5,313 nucleotides of DNA. Origin: DSOS01 sp035286585. GTDB taxonomy: Bacteria; Chloroflexota; Anaerolineae; Anaerolineales; UBA4823. The notes beneath the pieces were generated by a model. It saw only the letters and a list, made by a program, of their open reading frames with translations, had not been told where the DNA came from and searched no databases. Positions 1 through 5,313 of the stretch are shown here, piece by piece. Where the stretch lies: positions 1 through 5,313 of the forward strand of contig DATEDC010000113.1 of NCBI GenBank assembly GCA_035286585.1, written 5' to 3'. Made by a program: the position numbers and the translations under genes. Each line of letters opens with the position of its first letter. The first letter of the stretch is position 1.

Positions 1-1382
1 TGAACAGTCATTTTCAGCCCGCGCCGCGGGCGCAGGGTGACGCTGGCGTGCACCTCAACCGGGTGATCCGGCACCAGCTCGAGGTGGTAGCGCTGCGCCA
101 CGGTCGCCAGCACCAGCGCTGCCTCCAATTGAGCGAAGCCCTGCCCGATGCACTGGTGCGGGCCTCCTCCAAACGGGAAATAAGCGAAGCGCGGGCGCTC
201 AGCCCCTCGTTCGGGGGCGAAACGCTGTGGGTCGAAGCGCTCCGGGTCGGGCCACAGCGCCGGGTCGCGCTGGGTGACGTAGGGGCTGACCGCCACGTAA
301 GCGCCAGCCGGGATGTGATAGCCGCAGATTTCGTCATCCACCAGCGCGGTGCGGTTGGTGATCCAGGCCGGCGGGTAAAGGCGCATGGATTCTTCGATCA
401 CCATGCGGGTGTACGCCAGGCTGGGGTAATCCGCCGGAGTAGGAACGCGCCCGCCCAGCACCTGGTCCAGCTCGGCATGCAATTGGCGGACGACCGCCGG
501 TTGCTGCGAGAGAAGGTAGAAGGTCCAGGTCAGGGTGTTGGCAGTGGTCTCGTGCCCGGCCAGGAAAAGGGTCAAGACCTCATCGCGCAGTTGCTTTTCG
601 GTCATGCCTGCGCCGGTATCCTCATCGCGGGCTTCCATCAGCATAGAGAGCAAGTCGCCCGTCTCCACGGGGTGCTCGCGGCGCTCGCGGATGATGGCAT
701 AAACCAGGCGGTCCAGCTCTTGCAGGGCGCGGCGCAGGCGCAGGTTGCGCGGCAGCGGCACCTGCACCGGTGGGTAGAAGGGCACCTCGAAGGTAAAAGC
801 CACGTGATCCAGCAAGGTGGTGATCGCCCGGCTGAGCGCCTGGCGGGTACCCGGAAGTTGCGCACTGAACAAGGCCTGGGTGACCACTTGCATGGTGAGG
901 CCAGTCATCTCGGAGAAGACCTCGAGCGGCTGACCGGTGTGCGCAGCCGTCTCCCAGCGCTCCAGCATCTGCAAGGCGCTGCCGGTCATGATCTGGCCAA
1001 AAATGGCGATCTGCTGGCGGTGGAAGGCAGGCTGCATCAGGCGCCGCTGGCGCAGCCAAAGCGGGCCATCGCTGACGAACAATCCATGACCGATCAGGGG
1101 GCTGAATTTCTCGAACAGATCGCCCTTGACATAGTTATGGTAGTTATCCTGCAAGACGCGTTTGACGCCCTCCGGGTGGTTGACCTGGTAAAAGGTCAGG
1201 TTGGCAATGCGGTATTTAGCCACCTCGCCATGCTGCCGGGCGACATCCAGGATGAAAGCCAACTGATCCCTCTGAAAATCCAACATGCTGCCCCACAGCG
1301 GGTGGCCGCGCGGGCCAGGGGGCTCTTTCTTGCCGGTCGTACGCCTGTCGATTTGTACAGAGGCTTCTCTCTTACTATTCAC
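1..1382 (-). CDS. Cytochrome P450 monooxygenase (C-terminus cut by window edge)
   Basis: Haem-thiolate monooxygenase; it would insert one oxygen atom from O2 into an organic substrate using electrons from a redox partner not encoded here. About 460 codons are visible and the frame is still open at the left edge. Motifs, numbered from the GTG at 1382: proline-rich hinge PPGP 21-24, helix-C WxxxR (W109, R113), I-helix AGHETT 275-280 (oxygen activation), K-helix ExxR (E331, R334), PERF 380-383, and haem loop FGGGPHQCIG with F404 and thiolate Cys411 (codon 152-150). His replaces the commoner Arg two residues before the Cys, a known variant. The first 20 residues are polar with no membrane anchor, so it is probably cytosolic. 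Start: GTG 1382 has AAGGTGA (1394-1388) 5 nt upstream; the first in-frame ATG (1286) would remove the PPGP hinge; an in-frame stop lies near 1540. It is divergent from the BTAD regulator. Family membership is certain; subfamily and substrate cannot be read. Confidence 0.95.
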   Translation of the reverse strand, partial: MNSKREASVQIDRRTTGKKEPPGPRGHPLWGSMLDFQRDQLAFILDVARQHGEVAKYRIANLTFYQVNHPEGVKRVLQDNYHNYVKGDLFEKFSPLIGHGLFVSDGPLWLRQRRLMQPAFHRQQIAIFGQIMTGSALQMLERWETAAHTGQPLEVFSEMTGLTMQVVTQALFSAQLPGTRQALSRAITTLLDHVAFTFEVPFYPPVQVPLPRNLRLRRALQELDRLVYAIIRERREHPVETGDLLSMLMEARDEDTGAGMTEKQLRDEVLTLFLAGHETTANTLTWTFYLLSQQPAVVRQLHAELDQVLGGRVPTPADYPSLAYTRMVIEESMRLYPPAWITNRTALVDDEICGYHIPAGAYVAVSPYVTQRDPALWPDPERFDPQRFAPERGAERPRFAYFPFGGGPHQCIGQGFAQLEAALVLATVAQRYHLELVPDHPVEVHASVTLRPRRGLKMTV

Positions 1383-1387
1383 CTTTC

Positions 1388-1394
1388 TCACCTT
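1388..1394 (-). promoter_or_regulatory. Ribosome-binding site deciding the GTG start of the P450
   Basis: Read on the minus strand this is AAGGTGA, a good match to the anti-Shine-Dalgarno complement, ending 5 nt before GTG 1382. A second GTG at 1391 lies inside it and so is an unlikely start. No ATG exists in this frame between the upstream stop and codon 33, so a non-ATG start is needed to keep the N-terminal hinge. Confidence 0.6.
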
Positions 1395-1407
1395 AATTGA
1401 TATGAAC

Positions 1408-1431
1408 CACCAAGTCACAAAGACACGAAGA
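1408..1431. repeat. Three tandem octamers, consensus CACNAAGA
   Basis: CACCAAGT (1408-1415), CACAAAGA (1416-1423) and CACGAAGA (1424-1431) follow one another without gaps; each has CAC, a variable base, then AAG. The run lies in the presumed 5' leader of the P450 and directly abuts two palindromes. From memory, similar strings of CACNAAGA units occur as dispersed intergenic repeats in many environmental bacterial genomes; this is unverified here. Confidence 0.55.
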
Positions 1432-1450
1432 ATTCTTAATTCTTTAAAGA
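1428..1450. repeat. Pair of adjacent perfect 10-bp palindromes
   Basis: AAGAATTCTT (1428-1437) and TCTTTAAAGA (1441-1450) are each perfectly self-complementary, 3 bp apart, with centres 13 bp apart. A further inverted pair, AATTCT (1438-1443) and AGAATT (1452-1457), overlaps the second. The stretch is much more AT-rich than the flanking genes. They could be regulator-binding sites or part of the repeat element to their left; an RNA hairpin from these arms would be weak. Confidence 0.5.
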
Positions 1451-1476
1451 GAGAATTTAGACCCAAATTGCCTGCA

Positions 1477-1491
1477 TACAATCCGATTGTA
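1477..1491. promoter_or_regulatory. 15-bp inverted repeat made of two TACAAT -10-like boxes
   Basis: TACAAT, CCG, ATTGTA form a perfect 6-bp inverted repeat with a 3-bp centre, so each strand carries a TACAAT hexamer resembling a sigma-70-type -10 box (TATAAT). The minus-strand copy (1491-1486) points at the P450 and would give a leader of roughly 100 nt. No good -35 box lies 16-18 bp upstream of it; the direct-repeat array sits there instead. It may alternatively be a simple operator. Confidence 0.4.
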
Positions 1492-1499
1492 CTCAGCCA

Positions 1500-1547
1500 G
1501 CGTATGCGAAGCGTTACGGAAAGCGTTACGGTTCCAAGGCGTTACGA
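1500..1547 (+). promoter_or_regulatory. Four direct repeats GCGTTACG(G/A), candidate SARP/BTAD operator
   Basis: Units are GCGTATGCG (1500-1508, degenerate), GCGTTACGG (1511-1519), GCGTTACGG (1523-1531) and GCGTTACGA (1539-1547). Start-to-start distances are 11, 12 and 16 bp. The last unit ends 8 bp before TACAAT at 1556, and the first begins 8 bp from the minus-strand TACAAT at 1491. SARP regulators are known to bind direct repeats of about 7 bp at roughly one helical turn, with the promoter-proximal copy about 8 bp from the -10 box. The neighbouring gene encodes a protein with this type of DNA-binding domain, so binding by that product is a reasonable inference. The 16-bp step departs from the classical pattern. 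Confidence 0.6.
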
Positions 1548-1555
1548 AATTGATG

Positions 1556-1561
1556 TACAAT
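1556..1561 (+). promoter_or_regulatory. Candidate -10 box (TACAAT) of the BTAD regulator
   Basis: TACAAT matches the -10 consensus at 5 of 6 bases. The hexamer 17 bp upstream (TTCCAA, 1533-1538) is a poor -35, as expected for an activator-dependent promoter, and the direct repeats occupy that area. Transcription would begin near 1567-1569, leaving a leader of under 20 nt that still contains the GGGAGG at 1573. Confidence 0.45.
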
Positions 1562-1572
1562 AGAGGCGATTC

Positions 1573-1578
1573 GGGAGG
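1573..1578 (+). promoter_or_regulatory. Ribosome-binding site GGGAGG deciding a TTG start
   Basis: GGGAGG is followed by 7 nt and then TTG at 1586, in the regulator's frame and at ideal spacing. ATG 1581 is only 2 nt away and out of frame. In-frame ATGs at 1553 and 1487 lack a comparable site, and the first lies just upstream of the candidate -10 box. Confidence 0.6.
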
Positions 1579-1585
1579 CAATGGT

Positions 1586-4552
1586 TTGTCGAGGCTCAAT
1601 TTCTACCTGCTCGGCGCCCCGCGGCTGGAACGGGATGGACAGCCAGTTGAAGTGGACACGCGCAAAGCGATCGCCTTGCTGGCGTACCTGGTCGTCACCG
1701 GGAAGCCGCACACCCGGGACACACTGGCGGCCTTGCTGTGGCCGGAGTATAGCCAGTCCAACGCCCGCGCCGCCTTGCGACGCACGCTCTCCTCGCTGCG
1801 CAAGGCTCTCGGCCCGGAGGCATTGGAGATCGGCCGCGATTTGGTCGCCCTGGCGTCGCCAACCGGGCTGAGCTGCGACTTGTGGGAGTTCCAGCGGCTC
1901 GTCCTCAGCACCAGCGCCCACGGGCACGCCCCCCACCAGGTGTGCGCGGGATGTCTCGAGCCGCTGGAGGGGGCGGTCCGCCTGTTCCAGGACAGGTTCA
2001 TGGCAGGTTTTGGCCTGCGGGATAGCACGGAATTCGACGACTGGCAATTTTTCCAGGGGGAGGAGCTGCGCCGCGGACTGGAATCTGCCCTGGAGAAGCT
2101 CGCCCTCGGCTACCTGAGGCGCCGCGATTTCGAACCAGCCATCGCCCACGCTCAACGCCGGCTGGCCCTCGACAAGTTGCACGAGCCTTCCCACCGCTTA
2201 TTAATGGAAGCCTACGCCCGCGCCGGGCGGCGCAATGCTGCTCTGCACCAATACCAGGAATGCGCCCGCATACTGGAAAAAGAACTGGGCGTCGCTCCTT
2301 TGGAAGAGACCAGCCAGCTCTACCAGGACATTATGGAACATAAAACGCCCTGGGAATCAGGCCCGCCAGAGGGGCGTATCCAGGTGCTGCCCTGGCAGAA
2401 ATACGAGCAGGCTGCACCCCCATTCGCGCCTGGGACGAGCATGGCAGTCACGCCACTGCCGCTGGTTGGACGCCAGGCGGAGTGGGAACGCTTGCTTGAG
2501 ATTACCGCGCGGCTGGCGCAAAATGGTCGTTTTGTAGTGATCGAGGGGGAAGCCGGAATTGGCAAGACCCGCCTGGCGGAGGATTTCCTGGTCACCCTGC
2601 GCGCTGGCGGGGCGCACACCATTGCTGCTCGCTGCTATCCCGGCGAGAGCAGCCTGGCATATGCGCCTTTCGTCGACGCCCTGCGGCGAGCGCTCGAAAA
2701 GCCCCTGGCGACCGATTGGCACGCGAGCCTGGCAGACCAATGGCTGCGGGAAGCAGCCCGCCTGCTCCCCGAGCTGGCCGACCTCCGACCCAACCTGCCC
2801 GCATTAGCCGCTCAAGATAGCCCGGGCGCGCAAACCCGCCTCTTCGAGGGGGTCAGGCAAGTCGTGTTGGCGCGGCTGGGAAGGGCGCGGCCTGGGGCGC
2901 TGTTTTTCGACGACCTGCAATGGGCAGACGAGACCACCCTGGATTTACTGGCCTACATCGTCAGGCGCTTGCAGGGCAGCCAACTGCTCGTCCTGGTCAC
3001 CTGGCGGGAGGAAGACCGGGAGGCCAATCCGCGCCTGCGCCGGCTACTGGCAGAAGCGCAACGCGATGGCACCGCGGAGGTGATCAGCCTGAAGCGGTTG
3101 GGGCTCGAAAACGTCCAGGAGCTGGTCAGGAGGCGCGCTCCGGCCGCGGGGGACATCGTTCCACGACTGTACCAGGAAACCGAAGGCCTGCCACTCTTCG
3201 TCACGGAATACCTGGCGGCCTTACCACCTGACAGGCTGGCCGGCGCAGAGGCAGACTGGGAAATCCCTCACGGGGTGCGCGATCTGCTGAGGGCGCGCCT
3301 GGAGCAGATCTCCGAAACCGGCCGGCAGCTCTTGCAAACCGCGGCTGTCATCGGACGGTCTTTCGATTTCGATACCTTGCTGGAAGCCAGTGGGCGCACC
3401 GAGGATGAGACCGTCTCCACACTCGAGGTCTTGATCCAGCGCGGCTTGATCCGCGAGTCGCAGCCCGGGCAGCATGCCTCCCAACCGGACGGACCGCGCG
3501 ACCTGCACTACGATTTCAATCACGACAAGATGCGCCTGCAGGTCTACGTAGAGACCAGCCTGGCGCGGCGGCGGCTGCTGCACCAGCGCGTTGGGGAAGC
3601 GCTGGCCAGGCGCGCGCGTGGGCGGCGCGAGCTGGACGCCCCAGCCGGGCAGATCGCTTACCATTTCAAGCTGGGTGGGCGCAGCCGCGAAGCAGCCAAT
3701 TATTACAAGCAAGCCGGAGAGCAGGCTTGCCGGCTGTATGCCAACCAGGAGGCCCTGGGCCACTTTCAAGCTGCCCTGGCATTGGGACACCCGGACAGCG
3801 CCTTTCTCAACGAGGCGATCGGCGATGTGCACACCCTGCTGGGGGCTTATACGGCTGCCATCGCCAGCTATGAAAACGCTAACGCTTACCACCAGGATAG
3901 CCCCACCCGCCTGGCGATACTGGAGCAGAAGCTGGGGAACATCTACCATCACCTGGGCGAGTGGGAGCAGGCCGAAAGCCATTACCAGACTGCAGAGGGA
4001 GCCCTGAAAGAGAGCGAAGAGCCACCCCTCCTGTCCAGGCTGTACGCAGACTGGAGCCGAACGTTGCACCGCCAGGGACGGATCGCCCTGGCAGAACAAA
4101 TGGCTGCAGGCGCCTTGCAACTGGCCGAAAATTCTGGGGACGAGCTGGCCCACGCCCAGGCTCACAACATCCTGGGCATACTGAAGCGCAAGCAAGGGAA
4201 TTTAGAGGCCGCCATCCATCACCTGGGGCAAAGCCTGTCGGTGGCCGAGGCGCTGGCGGACCCCGGCTTGCGGGTCGCGGCGCTGAACAACCTGTCCCTT
4301 GCTTATGCCGACCTGCCCGACCTGGAGCGCGCCACCCAGCACGCCCAGGCTGCGCTCGATTTATGCAGCCAACAAGGCTACCTGCACCGCGAGGCCGCCC
4401 TGCACAACAACCTGGCCGACCTGTATCACGCGGCTGGCCAGAACGAAAAAGCCATGGGGCATCTCAAGCAGGCGGTGGTGATCTTCGCCCAGGTGGGCGC
4501 AGAAGAAGGGGAAAAATCGCGCCCCGAAATCTGGAAGTTAACCGAATGGTAG
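1586..4552 (+). CDS. SARP-like transcriptional regulator: winged helix-BTAD-AAA ATPase-TPR
   Basis: Large signal-integrating transcription factor, 988 residues from TTG 1586 (the open frame reaches ATG 1487, but homologous-looking sequence begins at SRLNFYLLG and the best ribosome-binding site precedes the TTG). Domains: OmpR/SARP-type winged helix about 3-93; BTAD helical domain about 98-250, ending in the typical ELGVAP (233-238); linker about 250-290; ATPase from LVGR 293-296, with Walker A GEAGIGKT 321-328 (K327) and Walker B LFFDDLQWAD 439-448; then seven TPR-like repeats about 700-975. No C-terminal LuxR helix-turn-helix follows, so DNA binding is N-terminal. This resembles AfsR-type or STAND regulators, where nucleotide state and TPR contacts gate activity. 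A His/Cys cluster (H112, H114, H117, C120, C123) sits in the BTAD domain. It is divergent from the P450, a likely target. Domain calls are secure; ligand and targets are unknown. Confidence 0.93.
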   Translation: MSRLNFYLLGAPRLERDGQPVEVDTRKAIALLAYLVVTGKPHTRDTLAALLWPEYSQSNARAALRRTLSSLRKALGPEALEIGRDLVALASPTGLSCDLWEFQRLVLSTSAHGHAPHQVCAGCLEPLEGAVRLFQDRFMAGFGLRDSTEFDDWQFFQGEELRRGLESALEKLALGYLRRRDFEPAIAHAQRRLALDKLHEPSHRLLMEAYARAGRRNAALHQYQECARILEKELGVAPLEETSQLYQDIMEHKTPWESGPPEGRIQVLPWQKYEQAAPPFAPGTSMAVTPLPLVGRQAEWERLLEITARLAQNGRFVVIEGEAGIGKTRLAEDFLVTLRAGGAHTIAARCYPGESSLAYAPFVDALRRALEKPLATDWHASLADQWLREAARLLPELADLRPNLPALAAQDSPGAQTRLFEGVRQVVLARLGRARPGALFFDDLQWADETTLDLLAYIVRRLQGSQLLVLVTWREEDREANPRLRRLLAEAQRDGTAEVISLKRLGLENVQELVRRRAPAAGDIVPRLYQETEGLPLFVTEYLAALPPDRLAGAEADWEIPHGVRDLLRARLEQISETGRQLLQTAAVIGRSFDFDTLLEASGRTEDETVSTLEVLIQRGLIRESQPGQHASQPDGPRDLHYDFNHDKMRLQVYVETSLARRRLLHQRVGEALARRARGRRELDAPAGQIAYHFKLGGRSREAANYYKQAGEQACRLYANQEALGHFQAALALGHPDSAFLNEAIGDVHTLLGAYTAAIASYENANAYHQDSPTRLAILEQKLGNIYHHLGEWEQAESHYQTAEGALKESEEPPLLSRLYADWSRTLHRQGRIALAEQMAAGALQLAENSGDELAHAQAHNILGILKRKQGNLEAAIHHLGQSLSVAEALADPGLRVAALNNLSLAYADLPDLERATQHAQAALDLCSQQGYLHREAALHNNLADLYHAAGQNEKAMGHLKQAVVIFAQVGAEEGEKSRPEIWKLTEW

Positions 4553-4655
4553 ACTGCCCCGCAGTAACCGCGCTCCATTCGCCAATCAAGCACCCGCTGG
4601 CGCGCAGAAAACAGCGCACACACAGACCGGTTGAATTTGGTACATCACGACGCCC

Positions 4656-4665
4656 GTTAGCTAAC
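4656..4665. promoter_or_regulatory. 10-bp palindrome GTTAGCTAAC upstream of the aminotransferase
   Basis: A perfect self-complementary 10-mer 70 nt before the aminotransferase start, next to an AT-rich run containing TATTAT (4667-4672) that could serve as a -10 box. No well-placed -35 box accompanies it (TTGAAT at 4631 is too far away). The position suits an operator, but a 10-bp palindrome can arise by chance. The rest of the 183-bp spacer shows no gene, no GCGTTACG copy and no clear terminator. Confidence 0.3.
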
Positions 4666-4724
4666 TTATTATCATCACGATCTGCTATGTCGAAATTCAA
4701 GCGCAAGACCTATATCCAAATCTC

Positions 4725-4728
4725 GGAG
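4725..4728 (+). promoter_or_regulatory. Ribosome-binding site GGAG of the aminotransferase
   Basis: GGAG lies 7 nt before ATG 4736, which fixes this ATG as the start over the out-of-frame ATG at 4687, which has no such site. Confidence 0.6.
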
Positions 4729-4735
4729 TCGACCC

Positions 4736-5313
4736 ATGCCCCTCGACCTGCCTCTCATCCGCAGCCGGTTCCCCGCCCTGCAGCGCCCGGCGATCTTCCT
4801 GGATAACCCGGCCGGCACCCAGGTCGCCAGAGCGTGCCGGGAGCGTGTGGCAGCCTACCTGATCGAAACCAACGCCAACCACGGCGGGGCGTTCGCCACC
4901 AGCCGCCTCTCGGACGCAATAATCGATGAAGCGCGCCGGGCCGCGGCTGATTTCCTCCACGCACCGCGAGCGGAGGAGATCGTCTTCGGTCCAAACATGA
5001 CCTCGCTGACCTTCAACCTGAGCCGCTCGCTGGCGCGCACCTGGAAGCCAGGGGATGAGATCGTGGTCACCCGCCTGGATCACGACGCTAACATCACCCC
5101 GTGGGCGATGGCTGCCGAGGAGCGCGGCTGCCAGGTGCGCTGGGTGGACTTCCACCCCGAAGATGGCACGCTGGATATGGATAGTTTAAACCGGGCGTTG
5201 GAAGGCAAGCCGCGCCTGGTGGCGGTCGGCTACGCTTCCAATGCCCTGGGCACGATCAACCCGGTGGCGAAGATCGTGAAGCTTGCCCACCAGGCTGGCG
5301 CACTGGTTTACAT
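4736..5313 (+). CDS. Class V aminotransferase, cysteine-desulfurase-like protein (3' end cut by window)
   Basis: PLP-dependent fold-type I enzyme. The first 192 codons are visible, roughly half of a family that usually runs near 400 residues. Recognisable parts: N-terminal FLDNPAGTQ (21-29), equivalent to the family's LDxAAxT motif; a glycine-containing NHGGAF segment (48-53); the PLP-phosphate region GPNMTSLTFNL (85-95); RLDHDANITPW (113-123), whose His116 should stack on the PLP ring; and SNALGTINPV (168-177), with Asn169 near the cofactor. The PLP-binding Lys and any catalytic Cys lie beyond the right edge, so true desulfurase activity cannot be judged. NPAGT in place of NAAAT suggests the cysteine-desulfurase-like subgroup (TIGR01976/VC1184 type) rather than housekeeping IscS or SufS. 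It starts 183 bp after the regulator on the same strand with its own ribosome-binding site; co-transcription is possible but unproven. Confidence 0.88.
   Translation, partial: MPLDLPLIRSRFPALQRPAIFLDNPAGTQVARACRERVAAYLIETNANHGGAFATSRLSDAIIDEARRAAADFLHAPRAEEIVFGPNMTSLTFNLSRSLARTWKPGDEIVVTRLDHDANITPWAMAAEERGCQVRWVDFHPEDGTLDMDSLNRALEGKPRLVAVGYASNALGTINPVAKIVKLAHQAGALVY

Noticed and set aside
48..1400. 450-codon open frame on the plus strand
   Set aside because: It is antisense to a P450 with complete motifs; its translation shows no recognisable domain and has the composition expected of a shadow frame in GC-rich DNA.
1500..1547. CRISPR-like array or plasmid-type iterons
   Set aside because: Units are 8-9 bp with spacers of 2-7 bp, far too short for CRISPR; there is no replication gene, and the position between divergent promoters fits an operator better.
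1285..1563. 92-codon plus-strand frame across the intergenic region
   Set aside because: It overlaps the P450 N-terminus and both candidate promoters, has no clear ribosome-binding site and ends inside the regulator's promoter.
1581..1871. ATG at 1581 as a start next to GGGAGG
   Set aside because: It is only 2 nt from the ribosome-binding site and out of frame with the regulator; its product is a shadow translation.
3221..4195. 324-codon minus-strand frame
   Set aside because: It lies wholly within the ATPase-TPR coding region of the regulator and shows no domain of its own.
4602..4617. Possible terminator hairpin (GCGCAG, AAAA, CAGCGC)
   Set aside because: The stem is only four pairs plus a mismatch, and no T-run follows on either strand.
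3961..4806. 281-codon plus-strand frame, including a possible short peptide from ATG 4687
   Set aside because: It is a shifted frame of the TPR region running into the aminotransferase; ATG 4687 lacks a ribosome-binding site and the peptide would overlap the real start at 4736.

Overview
The window looks like a high-GC bacterial chromosome segment, most likely from a Chloroflexota-type organism. That is inferred from the style of the large regulator (BTAD-type N-terminus, AAA ATPase, TPR tail, opening like the many copies I associate with that phylum) and is not proven. It carries three protein-coding genes, two of them cut by the window edges. The AT-rich spacer between the first two is the most interesting non-coding stretch. 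No RNA gene, insertion sequence or CRISPR array was seen.

Layout. (1) Positions 1-1382, minus strand: a cytochrome P450 with every diagnostic motif (WxxxR, AGxET, ExxR, PERF, FxxGxxxCxG), missing only its extreme C-terminus beyond the left edge. (2) Positions 1383-1585: a divergent intergenic region of about 200 bp holding three octamer repeats, two 10-bp palindromes, a 15-bp inverted repeat and an array of four GCGTTACG-like direct repeats. The array is flanked on both sides, at 8 bp, by outward-pointing TACAAT hexamers. (3) Positions 1586-4552, plus strand: a 988-residue regulator with an N-terminal winged helix, a BTAD domain, an AAA/STAND-type ATPase and seven TPR-like repeats. Its probable start is a TTG behind a GGGAGG ribosome-binding site. 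(4) Positions 4553-4735: a spacer with a GTTAGCTAAC palindrome and no convincing terminator. (5) Positions 4736-5313, plus strand: the first 192 codons of a class V aminotransferase of the cysteine-desulfurase-like group, running off the right edge.

How the parts may work together. The P450 and the regulator are divergently transcribed from one shared spacer, a common layout for a regulator and its target. SARP/BTAD regulators are known to bind short direct repeats placed about 8 bp upstream of a -10 box. The repeat array here fits that geometry for the regulator's own promoter, and also for a promoter facing the P450. The inference is that the regulator, switched by an unknown ligand or partner sensed through its ATPase-TPR part, controls itself and the P450. 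The aminotransferase follows in the same direction but has its own ribosome-binding site, and I see no copy of the repeat in front of it, so its link to the system is weaker.
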